A stretch of DNA of 64,000 nucleotides from Dyadobacter frigoris (GCF_005280585.1 NZ_SZVO01000001.1:797900-861899), one strand, 5' to 3'; shown: positions 20,601-28,395, counted from the stretch's first letter. A program made the numbers and translations. Notes: generated by a model not told the origin, from the sequence alone.

Positions 20601-21846
20601 TGGTCTTGACAATGCCAATGCTCCGGGACTGGGATTTGTCTTAGGCCAGCAGGACAGGAATTTCCAAACGAAGGCCGGACAAAAAGGATGGATTACGGCG
20701 AGCAAGGAGCAAAACCAGCCTTTCCAGCAAACCATTGCCAAAAACTTTGCAGCCAATACTTCGCTTGAACCTTTCAAGGATTTCAGGATGCAGATTGAAG
20801 TCAGGCTCACGAGGCAGGATGCTTATCAGGAATTTTACCGGCCGGATTCTACCGGAAATTATTCGCATGAAAATCCATTAAGAAATGGCCAGTTCAGTAT
20901 GTCATTTATGTCTTTCAGAACTGCATTTGCCAAAATCCGGAAAGATAATTCGTCACCCGTTTTTGATAAATTTGTTAGTTATCGTGCCATACTTCGTGAC
21001 CGTCTGAATAGTGAAAATGGCAGTGGAGGAGAATACAATGAAAACTCTCAGGATGTTTTGATCTCGTCATTCTTTGCGGCATATACCGGAAAAGATCCCA
21101 AAACAGTTCGTACCAATCCGTTCCTCAAATTCCCGATGCCGAACTGGGATATCAACTATGACGGATTGTCGAGACTGCCCGGATTCAAGAAGATATTCAG
21201 CAGTTTCACCATGAAGCACAAATATGTATCAACTTACAGTGTTGGTAACTTTACATCAAATCTTGATTATTCAGCGTTGTATGTAAATCTTGCGGTGACG
21301 GGTTATCCGTTGTCATCAAAGACGAATTATCTTGGACAATACGTGCCGGTTTTCTCAATGAGTACGATTACGCTTTCCGAGAAATTCGCTCCTTTGATCG
21401 GGGTGACTTTCCGGACGCAAAGCCGGATTACAGGAAGTATAGATTACAACCGTGACAGAACGGTTGCCCTGAACCTTTCCAACGCTCAGGTTGCAGAATT
21501 ATTTAATCAGGACGTGACTGTCAATATTGGTTTTACCAAAAACAATGTTCCGCTGCCATTCAAAATTAATGGTGTCAAAAAGAAGCTGAAAAATGATATG
21601 ACGATGCAGCTTGGTCTTACTTTCCGTGATACGCGTTCAATCCAGCGGAAATTTGACGGGGAAAATATACCGATTGCCGGTAATATAAATTTCCAGCTGC
21701 ACCCGACAATTAATTATGTTGTTAACAATCGTTTAAGCTGCCAGTTTTATTTTGACAGGACATTTAATGACCCGCTGGTGTCCAACTCATTTTACCGGGC
21801 AAGTACTTCCGGAGGTGTTCAGTTGAAGTTCAATTTGGCAGAATAA
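14680..21846 (+). CDS. sprA: T9SS outer-membrane translocon / gliding motility protein SprA
   Basis: SprA is the very large outer-membrane barrel through which T9SS cargo crosses; in Flavobacterium johnsoniae it is a 36-strand barrel. Here it is 2388 residues, within the family range. An N-terminal hydrophobic stretch (about 8-25) precedes long barrel-type repeats such as GFVALDLGVMNQFIDNPALP, IDDFESTRTIYDL and PHFDPLDPDVPL, which are SprA hallmarks. The C-terminus ends in a beta-strand (GGVQLKFNLAE). The start is TTG at 14680, because an in-frame TAA sits at 14665-14667 and no ATG lies between. It lies upstream of gcvH, an arrangement I recall from other Bacteroidota. A cargo protein with a sorting domain is encoded at 56475-57521. 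Confidence 0.96.
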   Translation: MSSTVYSSLFKAVTISTGAMLLATASVDQKESYSEAAADWAILSDTIGDTTRKNVDRSGNQLIMRWKDYYSNKFAQPRPRSPFYLKDPANISTSILLDSSGKIGVTETITTPTGNLDYRAPENMDLETYDKALEDRAFKSLLREYSSRQDGKSAMGARGLLPKLDVPPALSKILGDKFLDFKPTGFVALDLGVMNQFIDNPALPIRQRRNTNFIFNEQISINFNANLGDRLGFLTNFDTKASFNFENALKLNYKNPEESFLRKVEAGNINWAINSQLIPGVQNLFGLKTDFQFGRLSATFVASQQRSSKERIVLRGGAQSRDFEIRVDTYDENRNFFLSQFFRSKYEAALKNTPQITSGITITRMEVYVTNRTTTTESLRNVVGFTDLGEPVPYRTSNTSLQPIRANLPADNATNGLFQTLANNTAFRQVDNTNSSITALGFEKTVDYELLRGAKKLVQDREYTFHPQLGYISLTTPLRNDEVLGVAYEYTYNGRSYKVGELTEDYQNRKDDEVIALKLIKSSTIRNNTKLPMWDLMMKNVYTLGTSSIEKTGFQLRIIYKDDLTGIDNPNLQESNLANIPLIRVMGLDRLNPVNDLQPDGNFDFVDGVTIDTKTGRVFFPVLEPFGSNLTTRISDEAYRSKYVFNELYRTTMIDAQQVTTHNKFYLKGSYQSSGGTEVSLPYGVLETSVTVTSGGVPLAAGSDYIVEAQIGRVRILNSSVMNSGREIVIEYERPDMFQNQIRTLLGTHLDYVVNRDISLGMTAIRYHEKPAGFLTRVAIGNEPVNNTMLGFSINIRKNVPFLTRWLDALPFLQTKEMSTIQFKGEFAKLFPGVSKEVNNRSLIDDFESTRTIYDLARQPQKWRLSAVPPKFHEGFDGKSLNYGYKRAKISAYVVDNLFGGSAGLGGSAQPPTNITDVDRQNFYERLYLPKDIFPLRSVAGLINYPQNILDVAYYPNERGMYNYNTDLDANGRLKTTRQNFGGLSRAITSDNDFDNANIESIEFWMLDPFITGDNGIVRDGNPGSPGTFNTNNTTGGKLMFNLGDISEDAIPDERYNFENGLPIVNKVVGDNVEQTIWGQVTKSQYLINAFSNESGARQKQDVGLDGLSNEEERTFFKEYLDRLPANLSADAKAKILADPSGDDFKYFLGADLDAENLKVLQRYKDYIGMENNSPESAGNASLITPASTSVPDGEDMNVDNTINDNEAYYEYQIDLQPGQLKVGNGFIVDQTTTDGQNWYLFRVPIKEFTGQVGTISGFKSIRFMRMYLTDFQQPVVLRFAQLQMIGQQYRKYTYNLDVAGLQEVPEPYDAKFTVGTVSIEENSGTSSTAKKYVYQLPPGWQRDQDFTQRPTLQLNEQSMSLCVTDLRDGDSRAVYKNVNLDLLFRKRLRMYIHMQNDANENSMVGAFMRIGTDLTQNYYEIDISGLTSTAEGVATSELVWPENNELNIALADLVLAKTNRNKAIGRNQSTPYVMMTTDGRYKITVVGNPDLSAVRVMMIGMRNPKSADERSKTFCIWTDEMHAEGFDDHGGWAAIAQLNAKLADFATVTASGRIETFGFGSVQQRIGERSRNLTTEYGFSSNIAVDKLLPQEWGFSIPLFVSYDRRNVKPHFDPLDPDVPLSTTLANLQSDEERDGYRRLVEENAVRRGINFSNVRKIKTKPGVKNHFYDFENLSFTYAFSDDTRRNILTQEYNQRAYKGGINYIFSSQPKPFEPFKKMKATNRYAEFVRDFNVTLLPNMVSLRADVDRRFARTQLRNADLTTDGQVPMFEKYFWFNRYYDFGWNLTKNMTLLYNASANSIIDEPMGDINTSQKKDSLWHNFMKLGRIKNFDQKIKLTYRLPLDKIPLLDWMTADYSHSIDYNYQANALGLVDSDSLPFGDIIRNSRERGISGKVDFVMLYNKLRYLKFANTPSAQKKNFARSPGDIEDIDMRSTDLLKNITRVLMTVRGINVSYSVLETTALPGYLRAPKHFGLDNANAPGLGFVLGQQDRNFQTKAGQKGWITASKEQNQPFQQTIAKNFAANTSLEPFKDFRMQIEVRLTRQDAYQEFYRPDSTGNYSHENPLRNGQFSMSFMSFRTAFAKIRKDNSSPVFDKFVSYRAILRDRLNSENGSGGEYNENSQDVLISSFFAAYTGKDPKTVRTNPFLKFPMPNWDINYDGLSRLPGFKKIFSSFTMKHKYVSTYSVGNFTSNLDYSALYVNLAVTGYPLSSKTNYLGQYVPVFSMSTITLSEKFAPLIGVTFRTQSRITGSIDYNRDRTVALNLSNAQVAELFNQDVTVNIGFTKNNVPLPFKINGVKKKLKNDMTMQLGLTFRDTRSIQRKFDGENIPIAGNINFQLHPTINYVVNNRLSCQFYFDRTFNDPLVSNSFYRASTSGGVQLKFNLAE

Positions 21847-21923
21847 AATTTCGATTTGGAAAATACATTGTACATCGTGTAATTTGCGCTTGAATACGAT
21901 TCAAAACTTACTATAAATATACC

Positions 21924-22304
21924 ATGGAATTCCCTTCAGAACTAAAGTACACAGAAGATCACGAATGGATCCGTATTGAAGGTGATACGGCTTTTATCGG
22001 AATTACAGATCACGCACAGAAAGAATTGGGTGACATCGTGTATGTAGATATTAATACAGTTGGGGATTCGCTCGAAAAAGGAGAGGTCTTTGGCTCAGTT
22101 GAAGCTGTTAAAACAGTTTCTGACTTATTCCTTCCGATTGCCGGAACAGTTACAGAAGTTAACGACGAACTTGATGCTGAACCGGAATTGGTAAACTCTG
22201 ATCCTTACGGAAGAGGCTGGATGGTTAAAGTAACTCTGGCTAATCCGGAAGACACCGAAGGTTTGCTTTCTGCCGAAGATTACAAACAATTTATTGGAGA
22301 ATGA
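21924..22304 (+). CDS. gcvH: Glycine cleavage system H protein
   Basis: GcvH carries the lipoyl arm that shuttles aminomethyl groups between the P, T and L proteins of glycine cleavage. The protein is 126 residues. The lipoyl-attachment segment [12 protein letters not shown] places the modified lysine at 63. The N-terminal [20 protein letters not shown] and the C-terminal GWMVKVTL segments are typical. The other gcv genes are not in the window. It lies 77 bp after sprA and is followed by a strong terminator. Confidence 0.97.
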   Translation: MEFPSELKYTEDHEWIRIEGDTAFIGITDHAQKELGDIVYVDINTVGDSLEKGEVFGSVEAVKTVSDLFLPIAGTVTEVNDELDAEPELVNSDPYGRGWMVKVTLANPEDTEGLLSAEDYKQFIGE

Positions 22305-22314
22305 TGAAAGCATT

Positions 22315-22340
22315 AAAGCTCCGAAGGGAGCTTTTTTTTT
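22315..22340 (+). terminator. Rho-independent terminator after gcvH
   Basis: AAAGCTCC-GAAG-GGAGCTTT forms a GC-rich hairpin with a tetraloop, followed by a T-run of about nine. It begins 11 bp after the gcvH stop. Confidence 0.92.
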
Positions 22341-22440
22341 GCTTATTGAAAAAAGGGATTTTAATACAGGTGAATCATCGCATTGCTGTAAGAATCAGTG
22401 TTGATAAAAATAAATTCGCTTAGTGCGGTCACAACAATTT

Positions 22441-23724
22441 ATGAAAGTATTAATTCGATCGGTTCGAATCATTGATAAAAAATCATCTTTCCACGATCAG
22501 GTCCGGGATATACTGATCGTGGATGGAAAAATAGCGCAGATAGGCGATGACTTGTCTGCGGAAGGTGCAGAAGTAAAAGAAGGAAACGGATTATGTGTTT
22601 CCACAGGATGGATCGATATGCGTGTCGCTTCCCGTGATCCTGGTTTTGAGCATAAGGAAGATCTTGTATCGGTTCGGGAAACTGCTGCACATGGAGGGTT
22701 CACAGAAATTGTTTTGTTGCCCAATACCCAGCCGGTTGTTGACAGTAAGGATACATTAAATTATATCCGCCAGTCGGGACTTGGAAGTTTAGTGAAGCTA
22801 CATGTTGCTGCGGCTGTTACCAAAAAAACAGCCGGTGTAGATTTTACAGAAATGATCGACCTGCACACAGCCGGTGCGATTGCTTTTACGGATGGAGAGC
22901 ATCCGGTACAGAATGCAGATTTATTTCTTAAAACGATTCTTTATTTACAGCCTCTTAATGGATTGCTGATGAATCGTCCGGAAGATACGCAGCTAACCAT
23001 TTTTGGTCAGATGCATGAAGGCATAACCAGCACTTTGAACGGAATGAAAGGAATGCCTTCGCTTGCCGAGGAAATGATGCTGAACAGGGATTTGAAATTA
23101 CTGGAATATGCTTTGGATAAATCAACGTTGGAATTGACAGGCCAGCCAATGCTGCATATTTCGCTGGTTTCTACAAAAGAAGCAGTGGATCTGATTCGTC
23201 AGGCAAAGGAAAAAGGATTGCCGGTTTCCTGTGATGTGGCAGCGCATCAGCTGGCTTTTGAAGATAAGGATTTAATTGATTTTGATACAAATTTAAAAGT
23301 AAATCCGCCATTCCGCGGTCCGTCGGACCACCAAGCGATTCGTGAAGGTTTACTGGACGGAACTATTGATGCCATCGTTTCGGATCACAATCCGCATGAT
23401 GAAGAAAGTAAAAACCTTGAATTTGATCATGCAGATTTTGGTATAACAGGACTGGAAACGGTTTTCTCTCTTGCCAAAATGTACAGCGGATTAAATGTTG
23501 AGGACATTGTTGAGAAACTGACTACCAAGCCAAGACATATATTAAGGCTCGAAGAAACAAATATTGCTGAAGGTTCTGTTGCCAATCTGACGTTTTTTGA
23601 ACCGGAAACGGATTGGACTTTCAGTAAAACCTATTCAAAATCAAAAAATACCCCGTTCCTGGGACAAACATTAAAAGGCGCCGTGCGTGGAGTTTTTAAT
23701 AATAGTCGCCTGGAGTGGTTTTAA
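22441..23724 (+). CDS. Dihydroorotase-like amidohydrolase lacking the HxH metal motif (probable non-catalytic PyrC')
   Basis: This has the overall fold and length (427 residues) of class I dihydroorotase, the third step of pyrimidine synthesis. It shows GWIDM-RVASRDPGFEHKED near 56-74, SDHNPHDEE near 314-322 and FGITGLETVFSLA. The canonical DxHxH is replaced: Arg61 and Ala63 stand where the two zinc-binding histidines belong, and the usual HxED is NRPED at 178-182. His239, His269 and Asp315 remain. Loss of the HxH is known in the PyrC' subunits that only scaffold aspartate transcarbamoylase, so this copy is probably non-catalytic (inference). The ATG at 22441 was chosen over a GTG at 22423 because MKVLIRSVRIID is the expected N-terminus. 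Two DUF4199 genes follow. Confidence 0.82.
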   Translation: MKVLIRSVRIIDKKSSFHDQVRDILIVDGKIAQIGDDLSAEGAEVKEGNGLCVSTGWIDMRVASRDPGFEHKEDLVSVRETAAHGGFTEIVLLPNTQPVVDSKDTLNYIRQSGLGSLVKLHVAAAVTKKTAGVDFTEMIDLHTAGAIAFTDGEHPVQNADLFLKTILYLQPLNGLLMNRPEDTQLTIFGQMHEGITSTLNGMKGMPSLAEEMMLNRDLKLLEYALDKSTLELTGQPMLHISLVSTKEAVDLIRQAKEKGLPVSCDVAAHQLAFEDKDLIDFDTNLKVNPPFRGPSDHQAIREGLLDGTIDAIVSDHNPHDEESKNLEFDHADFGITGLETVFSLAKMYSGLNVEDIVEKLTTKPRHILRLEETNIAEGSVANLTFFEPETDWTFSKTYSKSKNTPFLGQTLKGAVRGVFNNSRLEWF

Positions 23725-23734
23725 AGTTCATATT

Positions 23735-23782
23735 GAATGACAGGTTGACAAATCAGTTTAACGATTTGGCGGCCTGTCATTC
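23735..23782. terminator. Hairpin after the dihydroorotase-like gene
   Basis: Arms GAATGACAGG and CCTGTCATTC enclose an inner pair CAAATC/GATTTG. It starts 11 bp after the stop codon. No proper T-run follows, so this may be an attenuating or 3'-protecting hairpin rather than a full terminator. Confidence 0.5.
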
Positions 23783-23796
23783 TATCATTATTTATC

Positions 23797-24357
23797 ATGA
23801 AATCAATCCTAGAGTATTTTAATAAACCTCTTTTAAAAGTGTCAATGATTTTCGGTTTGATAACCGGGCTTTTGGCATTCGCTTTTTTTCTTGGGCTTTA
23901 CGCCTTAGGTATTGTTCCGCTTGGAAATAATAAAGTGATGGATATGGGTATCCATGTGATTATGATCGCGGGGGCATGCTGGTATTTTCGTAAAAAAATC
24001 GGGAATGGTTTTCTGCATTTATGGGAAGCGCTCACAATTGGATATGTGGTAAATACCATTGCTGCATTTATTAACGGATGGCTTATTTATCTTTTTATTA
24101 CGTATATTGATCCATCTGTTTTTACAAATTATCTTGCTGAAATGGGCGCGCTTTTGGAGCAGGGAAAAGAGGAGCTTGTTAAAAACATTGGAAACGCAGA
24201 ATTCCTGAAAATGTATGCAAGTATTCAGGCTATGGATCCTTCTGAAATCATTACAGATGAGATCAGTAAGAAAACGGTGATGGCCATTATTCCAATTTTG
24301 ATTATATCACTGATTTTCAGAAAACAGGATTATGGAGTATTTCATAATAAACCTTAA
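23797..24357 (+). CDS. DUF4199 family membrane protein (copy 1)
   Basis: A 186-residue integral membrane protein with four predicted transmembrane helices (about 15-38, 47-64, 77-102 and 160-178). The loop between helices 3 and 4 carries the DUF4199-type segment YIDPSVFTNYLAEMGALLEQGKEELVKN. The function of the family is unknown. It is followed after 49 bp by a second, shorter DUF4199 gene, so the pair looks like an old tandem duplication. Confidence 0.8.
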   Translation: MKSILEYFNKPLLKVSMIFGLITGLLAFAFFLGLYALGIVPLGNNKVMDMGIHVIMIAGACWYFRKKIGNGFLHLWEALTIGYVVNTIAAFINGWLIYLFITYIDPSVFTNYLAEMGALLEQGKEELVKNIGNAEFLKMYASIQAMDPSEIITDEISKKTVMAIIPILIISLIFRKQDYGVFHNKP

Positions 24358-24406
24358 ATTTACTTTAATCACGCTAAGTAACATACAAATCCTCTGAACC
24401 ACCACA

Positions 24407-24922
24407 ATGGAAGAAACAGCATCTACCGCCCGTACCGCACTTAAATATGGAGTTCTGACATCCGTAGCAATTATGGTTTTCACGACAATCCTGAATATTT
24501 CAGGCCAATCACAAAATAAGTGGCTGGCCATGATATCATACGTCATAATGATTGTTGGCATTGTTTTAGCCATGAAAGAATTCCGTGAAATCAATAAAGG
24601 TTTCATGACTTATGGAGAAGGGTTGGGTTTGGGAAGTTTGGTTTCTGCCATTTTGGGTTTTTTCGCGTCGATGTTTGCGATGGTTTATATCAAATTCATC
24701 GATCCAACGATTATGACGCAGACATTGGATAAAGCCAGAGCAGATATGGAAGCTCAGGGTTTGGATGATTCGCAGATCGACCGGTTTATGGAAACGTCGG
24801 AAAAGTTTAGTTCGCCGGGAATAATGTTCGCGGCCGGAGTCTTCGGATATTTAATTATGGGCTTTATTTTCTCTTTGGTTATTGCAGCAATTGTCCGTCG
24901 GGAAAAACCGGTTTTTGAGTAG
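24407..24922 (+). CDS. DUF4199 family membrane protein (copy 2)
   Basis: A 171-residue protein with four transmembrane helices. The DUF4199 pattern is clear: MKEFREINKGFMTYGEGLGLG between helices 2 and 3, then KFIDPTIMTQTLDKARADMEAQG before the last helix. It is paralogous in layout to the preceding gene, with the same IDP-x(2)-[FM]T motif after helix 3. No enzymatic motif is visible. Confidence 0.88.
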   Translation: MEETASTARTALKYGVLTSVAIMVFTTILNISGQSQNKWLAMISYVIMIVGIVLAMKEFREINKGFMTYGEGLGLGSLVSAILGFFASMFAMVYIKFIDPTIMTQTLDKARADMEAQGLDDSQIDRFMETSEKFSSPGIMFAAGVFGYLIMGFIFSLVIAAIVRREKPVFE

Positions 24923-25047
24923 CAGATTTTGATAAGGCAGTCTTGCAAAAGTTTATAATTTCCCGATTGTTTGAAATATCATTTATAGAAGTCCGTTGTT
25001 CAGAGTGATCTGATGTCAACTACTTATTTACATTTTTTAGTTATAAA

Positions 25048-25776
25048 GTGTTTACAATTTTTCAAAAAGAGATTGGCAGTTTTTTTAATTCGCTGGTTGC
25101 CTATATGGTCATGGCAGTGTTTCTTATTGCTGTCGGGCTCATTGTATGGGTTTTCCCGGATTCTAATGTGCTGGATTACGGATATGCGGATCTTGCATCG
25201 TTTTTCAGTCTGGCTCCTTATGTGTTGCTTTTTTTGATCCCGGCCATTACGATGCGTTCACTGGCAGAGGAAAGTCGGACAGGAACACTTGAATTATTAT
25301 TGACAAAACCGATTCGCAACTGGGAGTTGATTCTTGGTAAATTCTTTGCGAACTGGGTTCTTGTACTTTTGACTATTTTACCGACATTTCTTTATTATTT
25401 CAGCATTTACAAACTGGGCAATCCGGTTGGTAATATTGATTCTGCGGCTGTTTTTGGCTCTTATATCGGCCTTTTTCTTTTTAGCGGCGTTTTGGTTTCG
25501 ATGGGAATATGGGCTTCCTCTTTAAATGAAAATCAGATTATTGCATTTATTGTCGGCGTTTTCGTGGCATTTATCTGGTATATCGGATTTGGATCGATTT
25601 CTTCTTTACTGGAAAGTGGTTTTATAGCAGAAGTTTTTAGCTGGACTGCGCTTGACGAACAATATCGTTCTTTGGGAAAAGGGCTGATAGATTCCCGCAA
25701 CGTAATTTATCTTATCAGTCTAATGGTATTTTTCCTCTATCTCACTTACGGGCGAGTTGAAGCATTAAGGAGATAA
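25048..25776 (+). CDS. gldF: Gliding motility-associated ABC transporter permease GldF
   Basis: A 242-residue permease with six predicted transmembrane helices. The N-terminus reads VFTIFQKEIGSFFNSLVAYMV and is followed by the GldF hallmark VWVFPDSNVLDYGYADLASFF and then PAITMRSLAEESRTGTLELLLTKPI. GldF, GldG and GldA form an ABC transporter linked to gliding in Flavobacterium. The start is GTG at 25048, since no ATG gives a complete first helix. The usual partner gldG is not next to it: 221 bp without a gene follow, then an ECF sigma gene. gldA is also absent from the window. Confidence 0.9.
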   Translation: MFTIFQKEIGSFFNSLVAYMVMAVFLIAVGLIVWVFPDSNVLDYGYADLASFFSLAPYVLLFLIPAITMRSLAEESRTGTLELLLTKPIRNWELILGKFFANWVLVLLTILPTFLYYFSIYKLGNPVGNIDSAAVFGSYIGLFLFSGVLVSMGIWASSLNENQIIAFIVGVFVAFIWYIGFGSISSLLESGFIAEVFSWTALDEQYRSLGKGLIDSRNVIYLISLMVFFLYLTYGRVEALRR

Positions 25777-25997
25777 GCTTTCCGGATTATCTTTTTAAAT
25801 AGTTGATCCGATTTTTCTGAGGGTACTGTTAAGAATTGTTAACTGTATATTACAGACTGTACGTAAATCTTGTTCTGTTGGCTCTTTTGGGGCATAATTC
25901 CATTCTTCCTTTATTATTTTCAACTTTTGTTTATTCTTAAATGCAGCAATTGATCTAAGATTCTGCTTTGCACGTATATTAAGAAAAACACACTAAG

Positions 25998-26708
25998 ATG
26001 AATAATTCAACAAGCCTTAGGGTAAGAGCCCCGTCTCTTATCGTAAGTACTATTTCAAATAATGGTTTCGGGAATGTAATATTATACATACCAAATAACC
26101 AGTTCTTGGGAAATTTTATTAGCTTGCCAATAAGAAATTTTAAATTTAATGTTAAGCGACTCTTGGCGACTAGCAAAGTAAAATATTCGGAAGAAGAACT
26201 GGTGGTTGCGCTCAAAAGGAATGAGCGGGCTGCTTTCGAATTCCTGTACGATCACTATTCTGGGGCACTGTTTAATATCATATGTAAAACATTGCGTGAT
26301 GAAGAACGAGCAGCAGATGTAATGCAGGAATCATTTTTGAAAATCTGGAAAAACATTGCCTCGTACAATCCGGAAAAGGGAAGACTGTTTACGTGGATTT
26401 TGAATATTGCCCGTAATGGTGCGATTGATGCCGCCCGAGTGGAAGGCAGAAAGCCTATCATGGATGATATAGAAAACCGGTCAGTTCAGAATGAGCCTGA
26501 CGTGAGTGGAGAGTTGAGTACTACGAGTTCGGAGATTAAATCAATCGTTAATATGCTTCGGCCTGAACGAAAGATCCTCATTGATATGGCTTATTTTCAG
26601 GGCTATACGCATGAAGAAATTTCCGAAGAATTGCAGATTCCGCTGGGTACAGTGAAATCAAGGATCCGAACAGCATTACAAGAGTTAAAACAATACTTTG
26701 CAGTATGA
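25998..26708 (+). CDS. ECF-type RNA polymerase sigma-70 factor
   Basis: This should direct RNA polymerase to a stress or envelope regulon. Sigma region 2 is at about 78-145 (FEFLYDHYSGALFNIICKTL, then DVMQESFLKIWKNI and FTWILNIARNGAIDAAR). Region 4 is at about 205-230 (THEEISEELQIPLGTVKSRIR). The ATG at 25998 gives 236 residues with about 55 atypical N-terminal residues. A TTG at 26163 (MATSKVKYSEEELV) would give a normal-sized ECF factor and may be the true start. The stop overlaps the start of the anti-sigma gene by 4 bp (ATGA), which implies translational coupling. Confidence 0.92.
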   Translation: MNNSTSLRVRAPSLIVSTISNNGFGNVILYIPNNQFLGNFISLPIRNFKFNVKRLLATSKVKYSEEELVVALKRNERAAFEFLYDHYSGALFNIICKTLRDEERAADVMQESFLKIWKNIASYNPEKGRLFTWILNIARNGAIDAARVEGRKPIMDDIENRSVQNEPDVSGELSTTSSEIKSIVNMLRPERKILIDMAYFQGYTHEEISEELQIPLGTVKSRIRTALQELKQYFAV

Positions 26709-27628
26709 ATATCCTAGCCTACATAGAGTCCGGTATATTAGAGGAATATGTATTGGGCACCGTTTCTCCTCAGGAGAAGCAGGAAGTAGAGTGTATGTCT
26801 CACATTTATCCTGAGATTAAAGAGGAATTGATGCGTACAGAGAGCGCTTTGGAACAGTATGCGCTCAAATACCAAACGCCTCCACCCGCTTCTTTGAAAG
26901 AAACGCTTTTTGCTCAGATGAATTTCGATGAGGTGATAAAACCTGAGTTGGCTGAACCAGCTGATACTGACGTATCTGCGCTGGAAGAAGCTGATAGAGA
27001 AAATACGATTAAAATTTTGCCGGTTACTGAACAGATTCAAACAGAAGAGCCGATAGCGGAGAGAAATGTTTTTACAAATGAATTAAATACAGGCGGTACA
27101 GTTATTTATCCTGCCTGGGCGAAATTTGCAGTAGCAGCGTCTATTTTATTTGCCTTGCTTTTCGGTTGGTCAGCGATGAAAACCTCAGATTTGACAAAAC
27201 AAAATGAAGAGTTGGCCGCTAGTTCGGAAACGATGAAATCGGATCTGGATGTGTTGAAAAAAGATGCAGAATATAACCAGACGTTAGCTGCGCTTTATAG
27301 AAATCCAAGTTTCAAAGTTGTGAAAATGTCCGGCTTAGCAAAATCTCCGGAAAGTTCAGTAGCAGCCATTTGGGATACCAAAACAAATGAGATATTATTG
27401 GATGTTCAAAATCTGCCGGCAGCACCGCAGGGAAAACAATACCAGTTGTGGACTATTGTAGATGGAAAACCGGTTGACATGGGTGTTCTGGATCAGGAAT
27501 TCAGTAAAAAACTTCTGAAAATGAAACAGGCAAATCCATCAGCTGTGGCCTTCGCGATTACATTGGAAAAGACAGGTGGAAGCCCAAGCCCGACAATGGA
27601 AGATATGTTTGTAATGGGTAAGGTTTAG
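26705..27628 (+). CDS. Anti-sigma factor (RskA-like, membrane-anchored)
   Basis: A 307-residue protein encoded directly after, and overlapping by 4 bp, the ECF sigma gene. The cytosolic N-terminal part (1-75) contains the helical sigma-binding segment SGILEEYVLGTVSPQEKQEVE. A single transmembrane helix lies near 139-156. A short coiled coil follows (160-190), then a C-terminal RskA-type domain with LPAAPQGKQYQLWTIVDGKPVDMGVL and VAFAITLEKTGGSPSPT. No zinc-binding HxxxCxxC is present in the N-terminal domain. It likely holds the sigma factor at the inner membrane until a signal arrives. Confidence 0.9.
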   Translation: MNILAYIESGILEEYVLGTVSPQEKQEVECMSHIYPEIKEELMRTESALEQYALKYQTPPPASLKETLFAQMNFDEVIKPELAEPADTDVSALEEADRENTIKILPVTEQIQTEEPIAERNVFTNELNTGGTVIYPAWAKFAVAASILFALLFGWSAMKTSDLTKQNEELAASSETMKSDLDVLKKDAEYNQTLAALYRNPSFKVVKMSGLAKSPESSVAAIWDTKTNEILLDVQNLPAAPQGKQYQLWTIVDGKPVDMGVLDQEFSKKLLKMKQANPSAVAFAITLEKTGGSPSPTMEDMFVMGKV

Positions 27629-27660
27629 AAGATAAAAGGCATAAACTGCTTTAAAAGATA

Positions 27661-27708
27661 AATAAAACGTCCGCATAGAAAGGTAACTTTCTGTGCGGAC
27701 GTTTTATT
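27661..27708. terminator. Bidirectional terminator between the anti-sigma and Uma2 genes
   Basis: A long palindrome with arms AATAAAACGTCCGCA-n-AGAAAG and CTTTCT-n-TGCGGACGTTTTATT and a four-base loop. A-rich and T-rich ends on the two sides suit termination of both convergent transcripts. Confidence 0.9.
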
Positions 27709-27725
27709 TTAAACAGCTATATTAT

Positions 27726-28319
27726 TTATACATCAAAGATATCTTTGACCAGAACTTCGAAACCTTCAACAACTTCGGAGGTTAATATTTCAGATTCCGT
27801 AAAAGGTTTTAAACCAATGAATTTTCCTGTTTCGTTAAGTTTATAAACCAATACAATATGATGATCTGGCTCTACAAGCCAATATTCCTTTACGCCGTTT
27901 TCTTCATAAATCTCAAATTTTTCTTTCATCTCCTTGTCTGTATTACCAGGTGATAATACTTCGACAATTAGGTCGGGAGCGCCGATACAGCCTTTTGAAT
28001 CTATTTTGGCAGGATTACACACGACGCATATATCGGGTTGAACAACAGTATATATTTTACTAGAATCTGATTTTTTCAAAGGTGTTAACCTTACATCGAA
28101 CGGAGAAATAAATACTTTGCAAGAATTACGGTATAGGTGATTACTCAGGCGACGATATATCTCGCCGACATGGAGTTGATGCCTGGTCGCAGGAGCCGGA
28201 GACATCTTAAAGATTTTTCCTTTTATAAGCTCGATACGCTCGTCAATGCGCCACTTTAAATAATCGGCGTAGCTATAAGTCGCGTTTGGATCTAGCTGAT
28301 CAAGACTTGTAATTTCCAT
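27726..28319 (-). CDS. Uma2 family (DUF820) putative restriction-type endonuclease
   Basis: A 197-residue protein of the PD-(D/E)XK-like Uma2 family, abundant in cyanobacteria and Bacteroidota and with no settled role. Visible family features are YLKWRIDERIELIKGKIFKMSPAP, HQLHVGEIYRRL, the acidic residue in VVQPDICVVCN, and GAPDLIVEVLSPGNTDKEMKEKFEIYEENGVKEYWLVEP, which carries the ExLSPxN and K residues. It is flanked by strong terminators on both sides and so is an isolated transcription unit. Confidence 0.9.
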   Translation of the reverse strand: MEITSLDQLDPNATYSYADYLKWRIDERIELIKGKIFKMSPAPATRHQLHVGEIYRRLSNHLYRNSCKVFISPFDVRLTPLKKSDSSKIYTVVQPDICVVCNPAKIDSKGCIGAPDLIVEVLSPGNTDKEMKEKFEIYEENGVKEYWLVEPDHHIVLVYKLNETGKFIGLKPFTESEILTSEVVEGFEVLVKDIFDV

Positions 28320-28395
28320 AAACTCATAATTTGGACTTTAACAAAGATAGAGAAATTAAGTTAAGAGCTGGAATTAAGGATTTTATACCAGATTT

